Notes under the pieces: model-generated
Databases searched by the model: none
Told to the model about the DNA's origin: nothing
The model's input: only the letters and a program-made list of their open reading frames with translations
Made by a program: the position numbers and the translations under genes
Shown: positions 5,793 through 9,774 of the stretch, piece after piece
Position numbering within the stretch: position 1 is the first letter of the stretch
How the letters are laid out: every line of letters starts with the position of its first letter
DNA from: Deinococcus sp.
GTDB lineage: Bacteria > Deinococcota > Deinococci > Deinococcales > Deinococcaceae
Direction: 5' to 3'
NCBI RefSeq assembly: GCF_018260405.1
Contig: NZ_JAGLBG010000090.1
Coordinates: 1-9,774 of the forward strand
Length of the DNA stretch: 9,774 bases

Positions 5793-6727
5793 CCGCTGGC
5801 CCGCGCCCCCGCCACCTGCTGGACTTTCAGGACTGGACGCCTGAGCGCCTGAACGCGCTGCTCGACAACGCCGAAACCATGCTTCAGGTGCTCGACCGCC
5901 CGGTGAAAAAGGTTCCGGCGCTGCAAGGACTGACTGTCTGCACCGCGTTTTTTGAAAACAGCACCCGCACCCGCACCAGCTTTGAACTGGCGGCCCGCCG
6001 CATGAGCGCCGACGTGGTCAGCTTCGCTGCGGGCAGCAGCAGCGTCAGCAAGGGCGAGAGCCTGCGCGACACTATCGAAGTGCTGACCGCCTATAAGGTC
6101 GACGCTTACGTCGTGCGCCACCACGCCGCTGGAGCCGCCCACCTGGTCGCCAAATACAGCGGCAAACCCGTGATCAATGCGGGCGACGGACGCCGCGCCC
6201 ACCCAACCCAGGCCCTGCTGGACGCCTTTACTGTTCGGCAGGAATACGGCGATCTGAGCGGCAAAAAAGTGACGATCATCGGGGACGTGCGCCACAGCCG
6301 GGTGGCCCGCAGTAACGCCGAATTGCTGCCCAAACTGGGCGCGGAAGTGGTGCTGTGCGGCCCCGCCACGCTGCTCCCCGAGGGGCTCGCTGCGCTGCCG
6401 GGCGTGACCCTGACCACCGACCCCCGCCAGGCTGTAAAAGGCGCACACGCCGTCATGGCGCTGAGATTGCAGCAGGAGCGCATGAACGGCGGTTACCTCG
6501 CTAGTTTGCAGGAGTATGCCGACACCTATCAGGTCAACGAAGGGCTGATGCAGCACGCCGAAAGCGGCGCGATTGTGCTGCATCCTGGCCCCATGAACCG
6601 TGACCTGGAAATCAGCAGTGAGGCAGCAGACGGCCCGCGCAGCCGCATTCTGAAACAGGTCGAAAACGGTCAGGCCGTGCGGATGAGTGTGCTGTATCAC
6701 CTGCTGGTCGGGCGGGATCAGGCTTGA
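5789..6727 (+). CDS. pyrB: Aspartate carbamoyltransferase catalytic subunit
   Basis: This enzyme condenses carbamoyl phosphate and aspartate to N-carbamoyl-aspartate, the first committed step of pyrimidine synthesis. The 312 residues are the length of a catalytic chain. The carbamoyl-phosphate site STRTRTSFE is at 58-66, with S87-K88 (SVSKGES) from the neighbouring chain. HPTQALLD begins at H138, R171 is in HSRVARS, R226 is in ALRLQ, and HPGPMNR is at 265-271. All the expected active-site residues are present. No pyrI is visible. In Thermus, ATCase and dihydroorotase are reported to associate, and the gene order here would permit the same. The start overlaps the pyrR stop, indicating translational coupling. 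The last codons overlap the next gene's TTG start. Confidence 0.97.
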
Positions 6728-7128
6728 AACGGAGCCTCGCGTTCCCTCTGATTTTACTTTGCGGCTGCAAATCCAACGCGGACCAGCAGCCCGTGACGGT
6801 TCGTCCACCAGGGCCGCCAGCCATGCTGGGTCGGCACGTGACGCCCGCTTTTACTGAAGTCAGCGCCTACGTGAGGATGGTCGAGGCGAGTGCGGCGCAG
6901 GCCTTTGTCAATGGTGGCCAGCGCCCTTTCACGGCTCCTTGTGACCATCCGGCCATTGACATTTCCATGCGTCCCGAACGCAATACGGTTGAAAGTTGCT
7001 CCGTCAGAGTGACGGCGCTAGACCATATTGAACTGGCCGCCAAGATCAGCAACGGCTGGCTGATTGTCAGTGACTCGCAGGGAACGCGCCGGGTCAAAGC
7101 CGCTGAGTTTCCCGACCTGAGGCCCTAA
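6724..7128 (+). CDS. Predicted lipoprotein 1 between pyrB and pyrC
   Basis: This is a 134-residue protein of unknown function. It starts at TTG (6724), overlapping the pyrB stop as TTGA. No later start keeps the signal peptide. The N-terminus has K2-R3, a short hydrophobic stretch and a lipobox LCGC with C15 as the probable lipidated residue, so it should be anchored in an envelope membrane. A Pro-rich linker (about 22-33) follows. The folded part (49-132) has two cysteines, C73 and C92, likely a disulfide. It aligns without gaps to the next gene's product (about 25 identities in 84). No enzyme motif is visible. It occupies the position of the unidentified 'bbc' ORF reported between pyrB and pyrC in Thermus, but homology cannot be judged here. 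Confidence 0.8.
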   Translation: MKRSLAFPLILLCGCKSNADQQPVTVRPPGPPAMLGRHVTPAFTEVSAYVRMVEASAAQAFVNGGQRPFTAPCDHPAIDISMRPERNTVESCSVRVTALDHIELAAKISNGWLIVSDSQGTRRVKAAEFPDLRP

Positions 7129-7134
7129 GACGAA

Positions 7135-7482
7135 ATGAAACGCCTGGTGACTCTCTGTTTACTTCTGCTCACCGCCTGCAAGCGTGAAGGCACCGCCCAG
7201 TCTGCCGAGGCCGAGGCGCTGGATTACGTGCGCCTGGTCAGCGTGGCCGCCAGCAACGCCTACACCGAAACCGGCCAACCGCTTCCGGCCACGCCCTGCA
7301 CCGACCCACTGTTCGGCATGAAAAAGACCACCAAGTTCCTGAAGCTAGAACGCTGCGTGGTCCGGTACGACTCCGACCAGTCGTACACCGTCGCGGCCCT
7401 GTTCAATAAGGATTTGGCCGTGCTCAGCGACGTGAACGGGGCGCGGCGCGTGAACGTAGATGAATTGCCAGAGGTGAATTAA
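7135..7482 (+). CDS. Predicted lipoprotein 2, tandem paralogue of lipoprotein 1
   Basis: This is a 115-residue protein of unknown function. MKRLVTLCLLLLTAC is a good lipoprotein signal with lipobox LTAC and lipid cysteine C15. Residues 31-114 align end to end without gaps with 49-132 of the preceding product. They share YVR, GQ, PC, the second cysteine (C55/C74, the same 19-residue spacing), AA, SD and RRV. This is a tandem duplication that has diverged. Lipoprotein 1 has a longer linker after its lipobox. The gene begins six bases after the previous stop, has no strong ribosome-binding site, and is probably translated by reinitiation. Its stop overlaps the next start (TAATG). Confidence 0.8.
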   Translation: MKRLVTLCLLLLTACKREGTAQSAEAEALDYVRLVSVAASNAYTETGQPLPATPCTDPLFGMKKTTKFLKLERCVVRYDSDQSYTVAALFNKDLAVLSDVNGARRVNVDELPEVN

Positions 7483-8099
7483 TGCAGCGGGCGCTGATGC
7501 TGGGGCTTTTGGTGTCGAATGGGTGGGCGGGGGCGTGTGACCTTATGCCGAACTTGCATGACGCTTTGACATGGGAATTTCAGCAGGAATGGGGGCCATG
7601 TCCAGCCGCCTACACTACACCGAATCGCCAGTGTATGACCCTGAAGGAACCGCCAATACAAATCCGGAAGCGTCTGTCAGAGTATGCGAGTTGGCCGGGT
7701 GCCGACCGTTACGAATGGCACTATGGCGACCTTCAGCGGGGGCAATTTTATGACCACTATGACGTCAGCATCAAGCCTCTGAAAACGGGTAGCCTAGCCA
7801 TCTTGCGAGAGGAAACCGGGCCTATCGTTGAGCTAGCTCGGAACCTTGGCCTACTGTATGAGCGTACTTATAGAACAACGGATAAAAAAGCAATTTGCAC
7901 TATACCCAAAGAACTTACAGACGTCCTGAAGACCTGCCAGATCAAGCAGATATCTCGCCAAGGAAGCCTGCTCACTGCTCTTGACCTCAGTTTCACCATG
8001 GGGTTTGGCAAGGTCATAGCACCCGAAGAAAAATATTTGTACTACCATTCGCCCATTTGTCCGGTCGTCGTTGTTGAACCCGTCCAGACGACCAGATAA
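7482..8099 (+). CDS. Predicted exported protein, unknown function
   Basis: The product has 205 residues. MQRALMLGLLVSNGWAGAC is a short signal sequence. Cleavage after AGA-18 would leave Cys19 at the N-terminus, so it is either a lipoprotein with a weak lipobox (AGAC) or a Sec-exported protein. Six cysteines (19, 40, 51, 139, 152, 193) suggest disulfides in an extracytoplasmic protein. No catalytic motif or known domain is recognised, and it does not align with the two preceding lipoproteins. The central and 3' parts (about 7780-8060) are clearly richer in A/T and in codons such as ATA, TTA and AAA than the flanking pyr genes, which hints at foreign origin or weak selection. The start overlaps the previous stop (TAATG). 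The stop merges into the pyrC ribosome-binding site (TAAGGAG). Confidence 0.75.
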   Translation: MQRALMLGLLVSNGWAGACDLMPNLHDALTWEFQQEWGPCPAAYTTPNRQCMTLKEPPIQIRKRLSEYASWPGADRYEWHYGDLQRGQFYDHYDVSIKPLKTGSLAILREETGPIVELARNLGLLYERTYRTTDKKAICTIPKELTDVLKTCQIKQISRQGSLLTALDLSFTMGFGKVIAPEEKYLYYHSPICPVVVVEPVQTTR

Positions 8100-8110
8100 G
8101 GAGTTTCCTT

Positions 8111-9364
8111 ATGACCCTAACCATCACCAATATCAAGCGCGTCGGCTCAGATAAAACCGAGTCGGTGACCATCGAAAACGGCCTGATTAAAGGCTGGAAC
8201 CTACCCGCCGAGGGCCAAACCATCGACGGCCAGGGCGGTACGCTGGCCCCGGCCCTCATTGAGTTGCACGCCCACCTGCGCGAACCCGGCCAGACCGAGA
8301 AAGAAGACCTGGCGAGCGGCCTCGCGGCGGCGGCGGCGGGCGGCTACGGCACGGTGGTCTGTATGCCCAACACCCGCCCGGTGATTGATGATCCCGCGCT
8401 GGTTCGCAGTCTCATCGAAAAGGCGGACGGCCTTGGTTTTGCCCGCCTGAAGCCTGCCGCCGCCGTGACCAGGGGCGAAAAAGGCGAACACCTGACCGAG
8501 ATGAGCTACCTCAAGGACGCCGGGGCCGTGATGTTCACCGACGACGGCCTGACCAACGAAAACGCCCGCGTGCTGCGGCTGGGCATGGAGTACGCCCGCT
8601 CGCTCAACATGGTGATTTCGGTTCATGCCGAGGACGACGCGCTGCGGGCAGGCGGCGTGATGAACGAGGGGGCAGTGTCCGAGGAACTGGGTCTGCCAGG
8701 CAACCCGGCGGCGGCGGCGGCGGCCCGCGTGGCCCGCGACATGGAAATTGTCGCGCTGACTGGGGCGCGGCTCCATGTTCAGCACCTCTCTACGGCCCGC
8801 GAGCTGGACATTGTGCGCGACGCCAAAAGGCGCGGCTTGCCCGTCACCTGCGAGGTCTGCCCACATCACCTTGACCTGACCGACGAGAGCCTGCGTACCT
8901 TTGACGCCATGTACAAGGTCGCGCCGCCACTGCGTACCCGCCAGGACGCCGACTACCTGCTGGAAGGGCTGCTCGACGGCTCGGTAGACTGTATTGCCAC
9001 CGACCACGCGCCGCACACCCGCGCCGAGAAGGAGCGCGATCTGCTTGAAGCGCCCAGCGGCATCGCCTATATCGAGATCGCTTTCCCAATCATGTGGACC
9101 CGCTTTGGCGAGCGGCTGGGACTGGAAAAACTGCTTGACCTGATGACCGCTGGCCCCGCCCGCGTGATGGGCTGGCCCTTGCCCTCGCTGGAAGCCGGGT
9201 CGCCCGCCGATGTGGTGGTTCTCGACCTCGATACCGAGCGCGAAGTGAACCCCGCCGAGTTCAGGAGTAAGGCCAAATTTACGCCCTGGCAAGGGCAAAT
9301 GCTGAAGGGCTGGCCGCTGCTGACCGTGGTGAACGGTAGAGTGGCTTACCGGCGCGAGCCGTAA
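8111..9364 (+). CDS. pyrC: Dihydroorotase (type I)
   Basis: This enzyme cyclises N-carbamoyl-aspartate to dihydroorotate, the step after pyrB. The frame gives 417 residues, within the class I range. Metal-site motifs are HAHLREPG (H53, H55), FTDDG (142-146, the bridging aspartate region), VHAED (H172), VQHLSTA (H225) and DHAPHT (D298, H299). NTRPV (87-91 region) and CEVCPHH (about 247-253) are also typical. The residue before the first metal histidines is Glu (IELHAH) where most relatives have Asp (DxHxH). It is not itself a metal ligand, so activity is expected. AAGGAG precedes the ATG by seven bases, the strongest ribosome-binding site inside the operon, so pyrC probably has independent translation. 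Alanine runs are encoded by (GCG)n tracts. Confidence 0.96.
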   Translation: MTLTITNIKRVGSDKTESVTIENGLIKGWNLPAEGQTIDGQGGTLAPALIELHAHLREPGQTEKEDLASGLAAAAAGGYGTVVCMPNTRPVIDDPALVRSLIEKADGLGFARLKPAAAVTRGEKGEHLTEMSYLKDAGAVMFTDDGLTNENARVLRLGMEYARSLNMVISVHAEDDALRAGGVMNEGAVSEELGLPGNPAAAAAARVARDMEIVALTGARLHVQHLSTARELDIVRDAKRRGLPVTCEVCPHHLDLTDESLRTFDAMYKVAPPLRTRQDADYLLEGLLDGSVDCIATDHAPHTRAEKERDLLEAPSGIAYIEIAFPIMWTRFGERLGLEKLLDLMTAGPARVMGWPLPSLEAGSPADVVVLDLDTEREVNPAEFRSKAKFTPWQGQMLKGWPLLTVVNGRVAYRREP

Positions 9365-9370
9365 ATCTGG

Positions 9371-9417
9371 CCAACACAGAGAGCCGAAGCGTACACAGCT
9401 CCGGCTCTCTGTGTTGG
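9371..9417. terminator. 16-bp perfect hairpin after pyrC, no U-tract
   Basis: CCAACACAGAGAGCCG (9371-9386) pairs perfectly with 9402-9417. After one mismatch, three more base pairs form inside (AGC/GCT), leaving a short loop. It begins six bases after the pyrC stop and lies between convergent genes. Neither strand has a T-run at its foot, so it may be a U-less or bidirectional terminator, or a 3'-end stabilising structure. Confidence 0.6.
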
Positions 9418-9433
9418 TGGCTCAGTTGGTCGC

Positions 9434-9613
9434 TTAGCGTTCGTCGCGGGGGTCGGGCGTCTGCATCACGCGGGCCTGATCTTTTTCGTTTTGCCTGATC
9501 TTGGCCGCGTCGCCGTCGGCTCCCAGGCCGGGGTTAACCGTCTCGGGGGTGGCGCTGGGCAAGTCGCTACGAACGTTGCTGTCGGTGCTGGCTAGGTCTC
9601 CGGGGTCAGTCAT
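9434..9613 (-). CDS. Small hydrophilic protein, 59 residues, unknown function
   Basis: A minus-strand frame from ATG at 9613 to TAA at 9434 encodes a protein starting MTDPGDLAST and ending DPRDER. AAAGGAG lies about seven bases before the ATG, a clear ribosome-binding site. The product has no cysteine and no aromatic residue. It is rich in Asp, Pro, Ala, Arg and Lys with no hydrophobic core, so it is probably disordered and cytoplasmic. Such features resemble hydrophilin-like or stress-related small proteins, but that is only a compositional likeness. It converges on the pyr operon and the hairpin between them could serve both. No family is recognised. Confidence 0.65.
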   Translation of the reverse strand: MTDPGDLASTDSNVRSDLPSATPETVNPGLGADGDAAKIRQNEKDQARVMQTPDPRDER

Positions 9614-9681
9614 AGTAATGCTCCTTTCCCAGTGGGCCTTCAGGCTCTCACTTTTAGCGCCCCGCCGGGTGAGAAGACCTG

Positions 9682-9693
9682 CACCAATTGGTG
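9682..9693. promoter_or_regulatory. 12-bp palindrome CACCAATTGGTG (candidate operator)
   Basis: This perfect palindrome lies about 70 bases upstream of the 59-residue gene on the minus strand and about 40 bases upstream of a possible plus-strand start at 9735. Its position between divergent genes fits a repressor or activator site. No specific regulator is recognised and no convincing promoter was found for the minus-strand gene. Confidence 0.35.
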
Positions 9694-9734
9694 GCTTTTA
9701 GAGGCTGTCTGAGGCCCATATCGTCGGAGTATCC

Positions 9735-9774
9735 ATGCTGCCCTCTTCATCAGGCGCACAATCGCTGGAGCAGA
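9735..9774 (+). CDS. Possible start of a plus-strand gene (partial)
   Basis: An ATG preceded by GGAG with five bases between, and by TATCGT (9719-9724) as a possible -10, opens a frame with no stop to the window end. Only about 13 codons are visible (MLPSSSGAQSLEQ), too few for any family call. The evidence is the start signals alone. Confidence 0.3.
   Translation, partial: MLPSSSGAQSLEQ

Overview
The window looks like a chromosomal segment of a high-GC Deinococcus-type bacterium. This is an inference from the pyrR-pyrB-(extra genes)-pyrC order shared with the Deinococcus-Thermus group, an Hsp20 gene carrying HspR-type operator repeats, and several genes whose -10 boxes sit only 6-8 bases before the start codon (leaderless transcription, common in Deinococcus). 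No rRNA, tRNA or CRISPR array is visible. No complete insertion sequence is visible either, although the first 270 bases may be the edge of one.

Left part (1-4443). A 19-codon 3' end of an unidentified gene runs straight into a 17-bp perfect hairpin terminator. About 220 non-coding bases follow and contain a one-arm copy of the hairpin sequence. On the minus strand is an ABC-F family double ATPase (318-2402) with an uncommon ~100-residue C-terminal extension. A 321-bp divergent intergenic region carries a 13-bp tandem direct repeat and two A/T-rich inverted repeats. It leads to a TrhO/YceA-type rhodanese (tRNA U34 hydroxylase) and a histidine phosphatase, both on the plus strand and both apparently leaderless.

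Middle (4296-5240). A minus-strand hsp20 gene has its own terminator, a textbook TTGACA-N17-TACCAT promoter, and two HAIR-like inverted repeats placed over the -35 box and the predicted transcription start. Divergently, the pyr leader begins with an extended -10 promoter and a GC-rich hairpin. A candidate PyrR-binding loop follows, then a short leader ORF with a good ribosome-binding site, which runs through a U-tract terminator and overlaps the pyrR start. This fits the ribosome-coupled pyr attenuation proposed for Thermus.

Right part (5241-9774). The pyr operon is pyrR-pyrB-lipoprotein 1-lipoprotein 2-exported protein-pyrC, with overlapping or nearly touching junctions. The two lipoproteins are diverged tandem duplicates. 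The exported protein is lower in GC than its neighbours. The operon ends at a 16-bp perfect hairpin without a U-tract. Beyond it lie a 59-codon minus-strand gene for a hydrophilic protein, a 12-bp palindrome, and the possible first codons of another plus-strand gene.
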